DNA from: Trifolium pratense
Lineage: Eukaryota > Streptophyta > Magnoliopsida > Fabales > Fabaceae
Reading direction: 5' to 3'
NCBI RefSeq assembly: GCF_020283565.1
Contig: NC_060065.1
Location: 41,094,409-41,158,408, forward strand
DNA: 64,000 nucleotides
The number at the start of each line of letters is the position of its first letter. The first letter of the stretch is position 1. Made by a program: the position numbers and the translations under genes. The notes beneath the pieces were generated by a model. It ran no database searches. It was not told the origin of the DNA and worked only from the letters and a program-made list of their open reading frames with translations. This document shows positions 1 through 12,689 of the stretch, in pieces.

Positions 1-1090
1 TAAAATATATTTTTTATTTGAATAATAAGTTAGTATATTTTATAATTAATTACTTCAATAAAATATACTTTTTTTTTACATATACTTCAATAAAATATAC
101 CTAACTATTGTAAAAGTGTTTATTTGTCCCGTGAACTCTTAATTGGCAGGGATTGCATTATATATGCAGAGGGTTGAGGGTTGGGATTGGAATCTCGGTT
201 ATTCCATTTATCCACTTTAAAAGTGGAATTTCTAGCCACTAAACTATTTAAATAAAAAACTAAAAAATATTCATTTTTTATTTTTATAGATATTTTTCAT
301 CTTATTTTAACTCTTTCCATTTCTTAAACAACTAAAAACAATGCTTAATTCACAATAAAAATTATCTTTAAAACAACATTCAAAATATACTTTTTAAAAT
401 TTAACCCTTATAAGAAAATCACTCTCTTTATTATCCAAACAAACAAATTGATGTTGGGAAAATAATCGAAAAAAATCTTCACACAATAAATAAAACTAAA
501 CAGAATCTTCAACAAATAAATAAAAACCAAACCTGCATATTTTACAATGCGAAATTGTAAACCCTTCTCTCATGACTCACAACTACCCTAGCCCTAAACT
601 TTTAAGAAAAAAGTTGTTGTGGGGAAAAAAAACTCAATATAACTCTGCATATTTATAATAGCATTCTACCGCTTTTTTCTTTCAACTACTCGATGTGAGA
701 CTTCTTGAACGAATATCCACGTCACTGAACTCAAGCTACGTGATTTAACCAACCATGTCAACGGTCTTCCTCATATTTGATAACTTTGAAAAGAGAAGGA
801 ACGTGTACAAAGTCTACATTCCAATTTGATCAATTATATTCTTATGTCCCCATGTAAAAGTGCTAATTAATAATATGTGTCACAATCCTAATTACAAAAG
901 GTGATCCATTGGTGCTCGTATCAGAATATTCAACTCTTAAATAAAGTGCCACGACAAAATGTTGACCACAATCCAACTACTACTTGTTCAAGAGTGAAAA
1001 TGTGAATTGATCAAAAAAAAAAAAAGATTGAAAATATGAAATTAATTACGCGTTATATTTTCCTTCAATAATTCCTAACTACTTGTTTCC
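1..1090. other. AT-rich intergenic DNA at the left edge
   Basis: No coding region is supported here. The stretch is AT-rich with poly-A and poly-T runs and holds one SINE-like remnant (listed separately). The last few hundred bases lead into the TATA box of the small gene that begins at 1214. Confidence 0.6.
143..262 (+). repeat. tRNA-derived SINE remnant
   Basis: The segment has the layout of a dispersed repeat seen several times in this window: GGCAGGGATTGCATTATATATG, a B-box-like GGAATCTCGG, a tail with TTATCCACTTTAAAAGTGG, then TAGCCACTAAACTATTT and an A-rich end. The A-box half (AGTTGGTAGGGACA in better copies) is mostly missing, so this is a 5'-damaged copy. The other copies are near 6925, 9041, 27243 and 31640. 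Confidence 0.5.
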
Positions 1091-1091
1091 C

Positions 1092-1105
1092 TATATATAT
1101 ATAAA
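1092..1105 (+). promoter_or_regulatory. TATA box of the 87-aa gene
   Basis: A TATATATATATAAA run lies about 110 bp upstream of the ATG at 1214. That is a normal plant spacing if the 5' UTR is about 80 bp. No other promoter motif is assigned with confidence. Confidence 0.45.
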
Positions 1106-1213
1106 TCAAACTTTCAACCTTACCATAATCAAAGCTTCTACGTTATTAATTGTTTCTGAAAGAACTAGTTATAGCAACAAAATCAAGTTTGATTATATAA
1201 AAGTTTATTTCTG

Positions 1214-1477
1214 ATGGCTCCTGCTACGGGTAGTATGATCCAAATATCAATACTTCAAACACCAAATTATGAATCATCTCCAAAAAATGTGAACAGAATA
1301 TGTGCATATAGAGGAAAACAATCGATAGACAGAGTTAAAGCAGGAGGAGGAAGTGGTGCACAAAAAAACAGCTTAGGTTATGCCACCAACAACAGCTTGA
1401 GTCTCAATAGTGATCAAAATGATCAAAACACAAGTCCTAGAAGTATTTGCAACATGGATTATGATTATGAAATATGA
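1214..1477 (+). CDS. Orphan 87-aa small protein, intronless
   Basis: This open frame of 87 codons is not recognised. It starts MAPATGSMIQISIL, has a basic central part (RICAYRGKQSIDRVKAGGGS), then an Asn/Ser/Gln-rich part (NNSLSLNSDQNDQN), and ends in the acidic MDYDYEI. There is no signal peptide or membrane segment. Support for a real gene is the TATA box at a proper distance, the first ATG of the likely transcript, and balanced amino-acid use unlike the low-complexity shadow frames nearby. It has no visible homology to the A-D family downstream, although both carry short Gly-rich basic stretches. It could be a chance ORF in an expressed noncoding RNA. Confidence 0.45.
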   Translation: MAPATGSMIQISILQTPNYESSPKNVNRICAYRGKQSIDRVKAGGGSGAQKNSLGYATNNSLSLNSDQNDQNTSPRSICNMDYDYEI

Positions 1478-1699
1478 ATTTTATTTTCTTCTTAATATAA
1501 ATTTTGATAAGAATTCACCATAATTTCACACCAACTGTAATTATATGTGTAACATAGAGGTTTTGAGTATTAAATAATTTAGTAATAATTTTCTTCTTGA
1601 TGGAATGAAAAAATTATAATTACCTTGAAGTTCATCTTATATATTGTCAATGTCTTATCTTGTAATTGCCTTGAAATCTCAGAGATCAGAAAAATCACA

Positions 1700-1970
1700 T
1701 AAGTAGTGTAGGTGTTGCACCGGGCGCGGCACGTAATTGTACGTGTGACCAGTTGGTCACTGCCTTGGGCGCGACACCCATTAGCAGTAGTGTATTTGGC
1801 TTGAACCAATTCTGCTTGCTGCGCAAGGCGCAGGCAAGCTGGCGCGGCACGCGAGCTCACAGTGCCTTTAACAGGTAGTCCGTTTTCAAAGTTTAGTAAC
1901 GGGGTTTTAGGGTTTTTGAGGCCAACATACAAGTCAGGGTTTTTGGTGTGTTTCTCGTAGAATTCACAAC
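1700..1970. repeat. GC-rich repeat fragment
   Basis: An abrupt GC-rich island with repeated GGCGCG/GCGGCAC motifs lies in DNA that is otherwise about 70% AT. It also has AACGGGGTTTTAGGGTTTTT near 1900. The base composition suggests a fragment of a retroelement or other insertion. No termini or coding frame could be assigned, and the 117-codon minus-strand frame across it looks like a by-product of the GC content. Confidence 0.35.
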
Positions 1971-3018
1971 ATCCTATTTTATTTCAATTATTTATATTTC
2001 TATTTTCTTTTTTGAAATAAATAATTAATGACTTAGTGTAAAAAGGTAAAGTTTTCATGCATGGACAAAAATTTAAATCAATGTAAAAAAAATTAATAGC
2101 GCAAAATAATATACAAAATTCTACCCTAAAAAAATATATATATACAAAATATACAGAAATAATATAAGGTGTGTTTGATATGTTAAAAAAATAAGAGACT
2201 TGGCATGAGAATTTCAGTTATAATTTGATTCTAAAATTGTCTCGCACGAAACTACATGACAATTTTTTTTCTCTATACAAGTTCTTTAAAATACCAAACT
2301 TAACTACTTTATCCTACAAACATACAAAGTTCAATATCTTAAAGAGTTGTGTGGTGTTGTTCTGTCATGTATTGTTCTATCTAATAGTTATTTTCGAAAC
2401 TAAACTACACACTTAAAATGCTTAAAGGACATCTCAAAATTTGGAGCAGAGAGGTTTTTGGTAATCTTGATCTCAGGACCAAACAAATACACTAGCAAAC
2501 TCTAATAATGTGTTTGGATGAGGGAATGTTTTGAGGTAATGCAGCGAATTTCATTAATTTATCCAAACAATAAAATTTAAAAATCAAGGAAAAGTGGATT
2601 CCCTAGTATTTAAAATCTCTAATCCCTCTTGGGCAATTCAAATATTGAGTTTCATTTTATTCAAATATTTAGTTTCATATATGCGGTAGAAACAGAGGTG
2701 TAGCAGAAGAGATTAGAAGCAAAATTCGGAGCAGAAGCATATATTATTTTGGAGAAAACCAGAATCATCTATTATTACATGTATTAATGGTTTAGTAATT
2801 TTTGCTTTTATACTTTTACTTTTGCTTGGTCAAAGGGAGGAACAGCATTCTAGTTTGCATGGTTTCATATCCACCAATTTGTTCACATGGTTTGAACAAA
2901 AAAAAAACACAGATAAAAAGAGATGCTGTTAAAAGTTTAATATAGGATGTGAGATGACCTGAATACGCGTTTATAAATAAGAGACAGTTCTTGCCTTATA
3001 AGCCGATTTTGTACGTGA
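1971..3018. other. Intergenic, no gene seen
   Basis: AT-rich DNA with short low-complexity open frames only. A weak foldback signature is visible around 2510-2570 (GTGTTTGGATGAG and ATTTATCCAAACA), resembling the ends of the GTTTGGAT MITE family found elsewhere in the window. Confidence 0.5.
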
Positions 3019-3034
3019 GGACTGACTGTTACTT

Positions 3035-3173
3035 TTTTTTTTTTGACAGTAAAAGGCTTATCTCATTTCATTCATAATAATATCGTAAATACATGTAGGA
3101 ATATCGATAAAATTATGGAAACTAGCTAACGATGTAGCCGCCCCGGCAAGCCTATGAGCAACTTCATTTGCTT
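3035..3173 (-). mobile_element. 139-bp 5'-truncated LINE insertion
   Basis: On the minus strand this reads the extreme C-terminus of a plant LINE ORF2 RNase H region, QANEVAHRLAGAATSLASF and onward to NEMR and a stop, followed by a short 3' UTR and a poly-A tail (T run at 3035-3044 on plus). It is bounded by a 16-bp target-site duplication with one mismatch: GGACTGACTGTTACTT at 3019-3034 and GGACCGACTGTTACTT at 3174-3189. Only about 40 codons were copied, which is typical of abortive target-primed reverse transcription. The remnant frame is still open, so the insertion is fairly young. Confidence 0.85.
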
Positions 3174-3419
3174 GGACCGACTGTTACTTATAATCAAATG
3201 TTTCATTATTATTGTGAATACTAATTTTTTTTTTTACCGTGTGTGAATACGGATATCTAAATATTGTATAAATTTTTTTGTATCTTTGATGACTTCGTTC
3301 TGGGCTATCTGAAGTTCAAGAAATACTTTTCTAGATACAAATCCAAATATTTGTTGTTAGGCACACTCACAAGATATACAAAAGGTAAGTAAAAAATGGT
3401 TAAAATAATATATTTGATG

Positions 3420-4099
3420 TGTTGGGTTTCGGGCTCCCTTCTTATGTGGAGAAAAGTCCAATATTATTGGCCCGTTATGTCTCACTTATATAAGTTGAGA
3501 GTGGTCATACTAGGGTAATTATGTGAGTAAATTTTGTGAGAGAACAACCTTCAAAAAGAGAGAAAAGAAGAGAGAAAACAATTCCCGTTTTTCTCAAATC
3601 AGTCCCACTAAAATTCCGATTCCCGATTCCCGATTCGTTAACCGTTGGATATCGCTCAAACTTGGAGGGCAGGTTCGCAGCTCCAGGGGCTATCTTTTGA
3701 CCGTTCGAATCGTCGAAACAAGGTCGGGTTCTTGAGATATTCTGCTCGCAATATAGCAGGTATTTTGGGAAAATTTCAGCTATTTGTTCTTATTTTGTAA
3801 GTTTTAGTGCTTTGTTGTGTAATTGGTTGTTAGCACTTGTTTGTGCCTCACTTGGAGACTCTTTTGTACCCTTATTTGATTATAGTGGAACTATTTCTTT
3901 GGTTTGGACGACCCGTGGTTTTTTACTCTCACGTCGAGGGTTTTCCACGTTAAAATTTCGGTAATCTTTTGTTCTTTTATTTTGTTCTATTGGCTGCCAT
4001 ATATTTGTTGTTGATCCTCAAAGGTTCTTACAAGTTTGGGGAACTTTATTTTCCCTGCATATTGCTCTGTTATTGTTATCGTATGTTAGTTCCCTATTA
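3420..4099 (+). mobile_element. Solo LTR, Ty1-copia type
   Basis: The segment begins TGTTGGGTTTCGGG and contains the features of a plant copia LTR: a TATA-like CTTATATAAG near 3484, an AAAGAGAGAAAAGAAGAG stretch, and the conserved late part with GGACGACCCGTGG and TCGAGGGTTTTCCACG near 3907-3951. The flanks match as a 5-bp target duplication, TGATG at 3415-3419 and 4100-4104. The right end reads CCCTATTA, so the terminal CA appears mutated. No internal coding region adjoins it, so it is a solo LTR of 680 bp left by recombination. The 70-codon frame inside it is not a gene. Confidence 0.65.
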
Positions 4100-4104
4100 T
4101 GATG

Positions 4105-5226
4105 TGACAATTTTCTTTTAATTTTTTTTATTTATGTGTGCGCCTAAATCTTGTACTCAAAAGTTTGTGCCAAAGCAAGTATTGCTCGTGAAGTCCAAGT
4201 TCAACTAATTTGTTAGTCCACACACGTTGTTATTTTTAGTCAAGGTGAGATGATGTAGTGTGAACATGATCACATGGTAAACTTAATCATGCTTTAATAT
4301 AAGTGCATATAAATACAAATATATATTTTTTATTACATAGAGGGCAAAAGCCCAATATAAATACAAATTTAAATCTAAAGTACTACGTAGACAAAACAAA
4401 TTTAGTCTATTAAATAAAAAGACTAAACGAGTTTAGAAAAGTATTTAATTCATTCACACGGTTAGTTTAAAGATATTGCATTGTCAAGTTTAAAGTATTT
4501 TTGCTTCTCTTTCTTTTTTGTTGCCAAGGAGTATATAGTTGTTAAATTAAGAATGGAGCCTATTTCCAAAACAAAACAAAAAATTAAAAGTACAAGTGAA
4601 ATGGAGAATCACGAATTTGAACTTAAACTCTAAATATCAATATTCTTGCACCAAAAGTGTCGTTTTAGATCACGGTACATATGTCAATGTACAACTTTAA
4701 TCACCAATATATTTATTATATACTATAAAAAATTATAAAAATTTTATATTTTAAAGATATTCGTCGAGTCAAATTGAACAATATTTTATATGCTATCATT
4801 TGTTTTTATATATCAATAAAAGAAATATGGAGGTTATATGAATAGTACACACAATTCTCAAACAACACCTAAAAATGAACAGGGGGATTACTTACACGGC
4901 TATAGGACTAATCATATATCTTACGTCTAACTCATGTATATATGATTGATTGTGGTTTTTAATACTCCTTTCCATCTCGTATATAATTACAAAAGTTTAT
5001 TTTTTAGTTTCATTCGATGACTAATATATTTGAATTAGAATATAAACTAGATACTTTTTATTGAAATAAAAAAAAATGAATTTTTTCTTATGAAACCGGA
5101 TGAAGTATAATTTATTACACTAACACTATTGAAATTAGGTAAAGAAAGTGACAATTATAATTTATGAATAAATTATGAATAAAAATAATAAGAATTCATA
5201 TTACTAATACAAACCTGCATTGTTAC
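4105..5226. other. Upstream flank of family member A
   Basis: No gene is seen. Parts align by eye with the upstream flanks of members B, C and D: a GTGTGAACATGATCACATGG block near 4258 (also near 8638), an ACAAAAC...TTTAG block near 4390, and AATAATAAGAATTCA near 5182 (also near 12497). The duplicated unit therefore extends about 1 kb upstream of the coding exons. A worn Stowaway-like relic (CTCCTTTCCATCTCG to GGATGAAG) occupies about 4966-5106. Confidence 0.5.
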
Positions 5227-5263
5227 TGAGTCAAAATTAAACCTCGATCATGTTCTATAAATA
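5227..5263 (+). promoter_or_regulatory. Promoter core of member A: TGAGTCAA plus TATAAATA
   Basis: TGAGTCAA at 5227-5234 is followed by ATTAAACCTC...ATCATGTTC and TATAAATA at 5256-5263, about 97 bp before the ATG. The same order recurs at members B and D. TGAGTCA matches the GCN4-type bZIP site, and its complement TTGACTCA also contains a W-box core (TTGACT). Which factor, if any, binds is not known. Confidence 0.6.
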
Positions 5264-5359
5264 CTGATTTCCTCATACTCACTTTGCATCAATTATTCAA
5301 ACTCACTTGCTATCTCATCATCAATTTGCAAGACATAAACCTTTCACAACTCGTGCACA

Positions 5360-5870
5360 ATGGTTCGTCTATTGGGAAATCTTAAACAAGCAAACACAAT
5401 TCAAATGTTGAATTCCATGTTAAGACAAGTTAGATCCACATTCACGTACGTAATTATAACTTCTTTCTTTTAATTTATTTCTTCTCGTCAAACCTTAGCA
5501 CAAAACTTATTAATTTCATCACTACAGTACGTTTTAATTTCATCAAATTTTTAAATATAATGAATACACACACACACAAAACTTATTTCAACAACAAAAT
5601 ACTCTCTCCAACCTTTTACTTTTTGGTACTCTCTCCGACCTTATTTATGAGTAAAAGTTAACAAAAAAATTTAGCTTCAAATATAAACAAATGTTACTAA
5701 AATTAACTTTTTTTTTTTTTGGTAGGATATTAAAATTAACTTTATTTAATGTTATTTTTCCAAAAATACTCTCATTAATGGTTTTCCATAATTATTTTTG
5801 TGTGTTAAATCTCAGAACAACGAGCGGTGGGTCAGATATTAGCGATGGAAAAGGTGACAAACATAACTAG
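5360..5870 (+). CDS. Tandem small-protein family, member A (46 aa, two exons)
   Basis: Exon 1 is 5360-5445 (86 nt), the intron is 5446-5815 (GTACGT...CTCAG) and exon 2 is 5816-5870. The join is in phase 2. The protein starts MVRLLGNLKQANTIQMLNSM, continues with LRQVRSTFT, and ends with a short polar tail, TTSGGSDISDGKGDKHN. The N-terminal 29 residues are basic and probably form an amphipathic helix, with no classical signal peptide. They match members B and D in length and pattern (MVR, N at 7, LNSM, RS). The exon-2 tail has diverged: the RGG-P-R and GGGG motifs of B and D are reduced to SGG and GKG. Family and function are not recognised. The start is the first ATG after the shared TATA and the shared leader sequence. 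Confidence 0.6.
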
Positions 5871-6924
5871 TAGTGACCAGTGGGCAATAACAAAATACTA
5901 CCTCCTATTCAATTTATAAGAAGTTGTTACCTTATTAAATAATTTGTATTATAGAATAGATATATCAATTATTAATATAGTACTGTATGGATATGGAAAT
6001 TTGATGTTTTGTGAATTTTAATTTAATTAAGAGTAATACTTTGCATGTTTATGAAAGGTTGCACCTTTTGATGTATAAAGTTTGCCGCTCATAAATTTGT
6101 CAATGATATGATAGTCGATAATCTTGGATTCTTGGTGTCGCCAAGCAATAATATTGACGTTTTCTCTCCCGATTTCCAGGATTTCTTTTATAATTCTCTA
6201 AAATATCATTTTGTCCTTCGTATTTTGAAAAAATTTGGCCAACTTATTTCGATTTCTACAAACCGAAATTTAGCATGGAAAATAAATAGGTTTATAAACC
6301 GAAATACCATAAGTGTTAAGAAAAGAAGAAATATTTATGTGAAAATTCATGTATAGCTATATGTGGTAAATTTAGCATATCTCTCTAAATATAAGTCGTA
6401 TGCTAATGATTTTTAATTTGAAATCTCTCTGAAGACAAAATTTACTACCGGATTGACATCAGAATTGTTCAATTTCATTAAGTATAGTATGAGAAAATCT
6501 ATCTACAAATTTGTGAAAAGTTTCTGCTCTGTTTCTGTACCAGTACCCATTATTTGGTTAAACTGAACCAATTGGATAGTTAACCCTAAAAACAAAAATT
6601 ATATTTGTAATCTTGACACCCTAATCTTTCCAACGAGTGATCGTTTACTCAAATCGGACATTGTTTAGTATTTCAAATAAATTGTGGAAGTTGAAGGTCT
6701 GATGCTGAAGTTATGCAGGAAATCTGGAACGCAGACAAAAAGTAAAATTTGGAACACAAAATTTCGGTTTTTATTAACCGAAATTTTTTAGCATGACAAA
6801 AAAATTCGGTTCGTACATACCGAAGTACCCCCAAGGGCAAAAATGGAAATTTATGGGGTAGAAAAGAAAGGCGGAGTGTCGGGAGAGAAAACATCATAAT
6901 ATTTAATTATGATGAGCTTTTTTT
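5871..6924. other. 3' flank of member A and repeat-like DNA
   Basis: The block around 5985-6050 (ATATGGAAATTTGATG...AAGAGTAAT) matches the 3' flanks of B (near 9685) and D (near 23065), so the 3' UTR belongs to the duplicated unit. From about 6190 to 6850 several copies of AACCGAAATTT and its complement AAATTTCGGTT occur in both orientations, which points to a decayed foldback element. No coding region is supported. Confidence 0.45.
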
Positions 6925-6995
6925 TTTTTCAAATTTTAGCCCCTGCATAACTAATGTAATGTTTCTGCCAACTAAGCTAAATTCAGACATTGTTA
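6925..6995 (-). repeat. SINE remnant with A box
   Basis: On the minus strand the segment reads TTAGCTTAGTTGGCAGAAAC, a Pol III A-box-like sequence, then ATTACATTAGTTATGCAGGGG, as in the other SINE copies of this window. The B box is decayed and is followed by a poly-A run. Confidence 0.45.
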
Positions 6996-7192
6996 TGAGT
7001 TGTTGTTGTATATATGTTCATTTGATAAAAATAGCATTAAAGTAATTAACATAACTTACGATAATTAAAGGATGCAATTGATTGATTTTATAAAATTTAA
7101 CTTCATCTTTTACCTCTTGATAGAGGATTTAAAAGAAACTCGATCAACATAAACTTAAAAAACGTCTACCAAAATACAATAGTTAGTTTCAA

Positions 7193-7225
<33 letters not shown>

Positions 7226-7826
7226 TTGAATCAGTTTGGTTTAAATTTTCAAACTCACAAATTATGCCTGTCAAGTACTTAATCAATCTCAATTCGTCAA
7301 AAAAAAAAAAAGTACTTAATCACTCTCAAGTCTCAACTCACTTCCTAAACAAATTGTGCATCATCATTGCCTCCATTAAAATTGGAGGTTGAAGATGAAG
7401 TTCTTGTTTGTGTTCTTTCTCTGCCATTGTTAGACAAATAACCACCACCCATGATCTCTATTTTTGAGCTTGAAGCAAAATAGGGATTTCAAATTTGGAA
7501 GAATAGAGATTAGGAATTGTGAAATTTAGTGTTTATGAAAAGAAAAAGAAAATAGTTGTTTCAATAAAATTTGAACCATTGTGAAAATTGAAATTTTTTT
7601 TACATCTGAATTTCAAAACAATCCATACTTAAAGTTCAGAACGATCAGAACAATCCATACTTGAAGTTGAGGAAAGTAGAGAAAAGCTTCAAACTCTATA
7701 ATTTGTACGAAGAAAATAGGATATTATAATATATAAAAAGGGTCTGTTTGCATTAGTTTAATTTTGAGCTTATTCAAACGGCACGTTTATGTAAATAAAT
7801 AAATTTTTATTTATTAGTGTGGAAAA
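6996..7826. other. Intergenic, no gene seen
   Basis: AT-rich DNA with a poly-T tract at about 7207-7227 and a poly-A tract near 7300. No supported coding region. Confidence 0.45.
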
Positions 7827-7995
7827 TGTTAAACAGTGTTCCTGGGGTACTGTTTAAAAAAGCAAATATAGTATATGACATTGGAGTTTGTGAAGTCAAC
7901 TTCTCAAAAGTGTAAAAAGTGTTATTTTCAATTTAGAACTTTTCTTTTTTGGTTTTCTTAATCAGTGTCCCGGGACACCGATTAGCATAACCCTA
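7827..7995. mobile_element. Short foldback MITE remnant
   Basis: The two ends are imperfect inverted copies: ATGTTAAACAGTGTTCCTGG at the left and, read on the complement from the right, ATGCTAATCGGTGTCCCGGG. The CAGTG-NN-CC core is followed in each by a short palindrome (CCTGGGG, CCCGGG). No clear target duplication was found and the termini are approximate. Confidence 0.4.
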
Positions 7996-8711
7996 TTATT
8001 ATAATTTAGTTTTTGATAAAATACTTTATAAAACCTAATTTATAAGGCATAAGTTGTTTGCATAATCTAAACATAGTACAAAATAATCACCTAAAACCTA
8101 TTTATAGACTAGCTAACTAGTAACTACCACTAACTAATTTCTCCGACATTATTTATAAGCAAAAGTCAACCAAAACTTTTGGTCTTAAATATAAGTAAAA
8201 GTTACCAAAATCAAGTTTATTTAATGTTACCCTTCCAAAAGTACCATCATTAATTGTTTTACTTTTTAATATGATCGTAGAGCCCCAATGTAAATTTAAT
8301 ATAATTGTAAGGTTATTTTAGTAATTGTAATAGAAAGTTCACATAAAATCAAGACAAAAATGTAACTTCTTAATAAGTGTGCAAATGAGTATATTCCAAT
8401 ACTAATTATATATATTTTTAATTTGTAATTTGAATATCCAAAATCAAATCTAAATTTAACCGCATAAAATTGAATCGGATTGGATTGTATTTTTTAATTA
8501 GTCATCCAAAACCGAACCAAACTAAAAGAAAATTTATCTTTGAATCGGATAAAATTTTGCCTCAAAACCGATACAAACCAAACCGCAAACATCCTGATTC
8601 TAAGAACAAATGTTCAACTAATATAAGGCCATGACTAGTGTGAACATGATCATATGGATTTATTTATATATGGTAATAATAATAATAATGCATTAACAAC
8701 AGCTCCATTAT
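7996..8711. other. Upstream flank of member B
   Basis: No gene. It holds a repeat end at about 8455-8600 (AATCGGATTGGATTG...CCGATACAAACCAAACCGC), which resembles the tail of plant hAT-type MITEs. The shared block CTAGTGTGAACATGATCATATGG at about 8636 matches the upstream flank of member A. Confidence 0.45.
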
Positions 8712-8785
8712 TGAGTCAACATTAAACCTCAACCATTTTGCCAAAAATAATTTAATTAAAACCTTAATCATGTTCTTTAAATATC
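8712..8785 (+). promoter_or_regulatory. Promoter core of member B
   Basis: TGAGTCAA at 8712-8719 is followed by a spacer about 37 bp longer than in A and D, then by TTTAAATA near 8776 in the TATA position. The following leader (CTTCTTACTCACTTAGCAGC) matches those of A and D. Confidence 0.55.
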
Positions 8786-8861
8786 ACTTTTCTTCTTACT
8801 CACTTAGCAGCAATATTATTCAAAAACTCTCATTCATAAATTTGCACATTACTCATCAATC

Positions 8862-9577
8862 ATGGTTCGTCTATCGGGAAATTTAACACATGCAAGCCTA
8901 GCTCTAGTTTTGAATTCCATGTCAAACATAGTTAGATCCTCACTCATGTAGGCTAAGTTCTTCTTCTATTTTTATTTAGTTTTTTTTTTTTTCATCGTCT
9001 CTTCTTTAGCTTATCTTTTATTTCTTTCTTTTTTTTGTCAAATAGTTTAATAGCTAAAAATTCTCCTCTTAAGTGGGAAATTTTGGGTTCAAACTTCGGT
9101 CCCTACAAATAAAATGCAATTTTCCTACGTACCAACTGAGTTATGCTCAATAGTTGATCTTTTTGGTTAAAGTTTTGTTTATACACGCAAATATTATCCT
9201 TCAAAAAAAAGTTTTGTTTATAAACCAAATATTAGGAATTAATTGTATAGTTTGAACTGTGGTCATTTAAATCCTCAAACTGTTTTAACTTAAATCAGTT
9301 GTGCGGCACTCGTTTTTTTTTCTTCCATATTATCTAATTTACAACTATATTAAATACATAGCTAGTATCATGAAAGTAACTTATAAGTTAAAGGACACTT
9401 ATAAAAACAATTGGAAGATTCATAGTTTAATCTCTAAAAACTAACTTATTGTTTTATGTTTGAAACCATAGAACACGGGGAGGACCACGAAAGTCAGGCG
9501 CCAGCAAAGGGGGTGGTGGAAAAATTAATGGCGGTGGCGGACAAAGAAATAACATTGGAACAAAGAAGGAAAATTAA
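8862..9577 (+). CDS. Tandem small-protein family, member B (63 aa, two exons)
   Basis: Exon 1 is 8862-8947 (86 nt), the intron is 8948-9471 (GTAGGC...CATAG), and exon 2 is 9472-9577. The join is in phase 2, as in A and D. The protein starts MVRLSGNLTHASLALVLNSM, continues SNIVRSSLI, and then has a Gly-rich basic tail: TRGGPRKSGASKGGGGK, a second GGGG block, and NNIGTKKEN. The N-terminal part looks like an amphipathic or weakly hydrophobic helix with two Arg, which would fit organelle targeting or membrane contact. The tail resembles RGG-type nucleic-acid-contacting sequence only in composition. A SINE remnant lies in the intron. It is the longest member and has no visible lesion, so it is a good candidate for the functional form. 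Confidence 0.65.
9041..9155 (-). repeat. SINE remnant inside the intron of member B
   Basis: The minus strand reads GAGCATAACTCAGTTGGTA (A-box-like) and, further on, GGGACCGAAGTTTGAACCC (B-box-like), then CCCACTTAAGAGGAG and TATTAAACTATTTGAC. The element is absent from the introns of A and D, so it inserted after the copies separated. Confidence 0.55.
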
Positions 9578-12041
<2,464 letters not shown>

Positions 12042-12058
12042 TCATAACCATTTGTATA

Positions 12059-12264
12059 GTGACATGCATCTACATTATATAGTGTATATTTTTTTATCTT
12101 AGTGACTAATTCATTCTAGCACATATGTACATGAAAGTTCACATGGTAATTGTGTCCACATTTTTTTTTCTTACAAATGTGTCCACATTTTATTGATTAT
12201 TTCAATCTATAGTGACATCTACATAGTGTGTATTTTTTTATATTAGTGACTAATTCATTCTAGA
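12059..12264 (+). repeat. Local direct repeat
   Basis: Two copies of a roughly 60-bp unit lie 100 bp apart: GTGACATGCATCTACATTAT...TAGTGACTAATTCATTCTAG at 12059-12118 and GTGACATCTACATAGTGTG...TAGTGACTAATTCATTCTAG at 12212-12262. They look like a local duplication next to the microsatellite. Confidence 0.6.
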
Positions 12265-12689
12265 GGATTTCTGAAGTCAAACTATAATTGTTCATAATCC
12301 TTCATTTTAGTCATACTATATTTTTTAGTCAAAGGTGGTGATATAGTATGAACATTGAACATATATTTATTGATTTCTATTATGTGTTAATCTTAAAACT
12401 AAGATAACAAAATAAGCATATAAGTACAAATCAAAGAAGACAAAACAAGGTTAGCAAAAAGAAAGAGGCCAATTCATGATGCATAAATTATAAAATAATA
12501 AGAATTCACATTAACAATTTACATTATTAAACTTCAATCATTTTCTTTAAATATCACTTTTCATGTTTCTCACTTTGCATCAAAATTATTCAAACTCATT
12601 AGCTATCTCATCAAGTGAATTGCATCCCCATTCACGTGACTAATTTCTGATTGCTTAAAAATATGTGCACATGTGAATTGATTAAAAGG
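12265..12689 (+). promoter_or_regulatory. Promoter and leader of member C, lacking TGAGTCAA
   Basis: The flank aligns with those of A, B and D (AATAATAAGAATTCACATTA, TTCTTTAAATATCACTTTTC, CTCACTTTGCATCAA, AAACTCATTAGCTATCTCATCA). Where the others have ATTATTGAGTCAACNNTAAACC, this copy reads ACATTATTAAACTTC: the TGAGTCAA element is deleted. The leader then runs into a disturbed exon-1 region. A 31-bp piece (AATTGCATCCCCATTCACGTGACTAATTTCT at about 12619) is a diverged copy of the exon-1 end and donor site at about 12712. Confidence 0.55.

Noticed and set aside
1579..1932. 117-codon minus-strand frame
   Set aside because: It spans a GC-rich repeat fragment and AT-rich flank, with no promoter, no splice signals and no recognisable motif.
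3523..3735. 70-codon plus-strand frame
   Set aside because: It lies inside the leader part of the solo LTR and has no retroelement protein similarity.
9041..9155. Possible tRNA gene from A-box- and B-box-like sequences (also near 31640)
   Set aside because: The segments do not fold into a cloverleaf, lack an anticodon arm and occur as diverged copies, so they are called SINE remnants.
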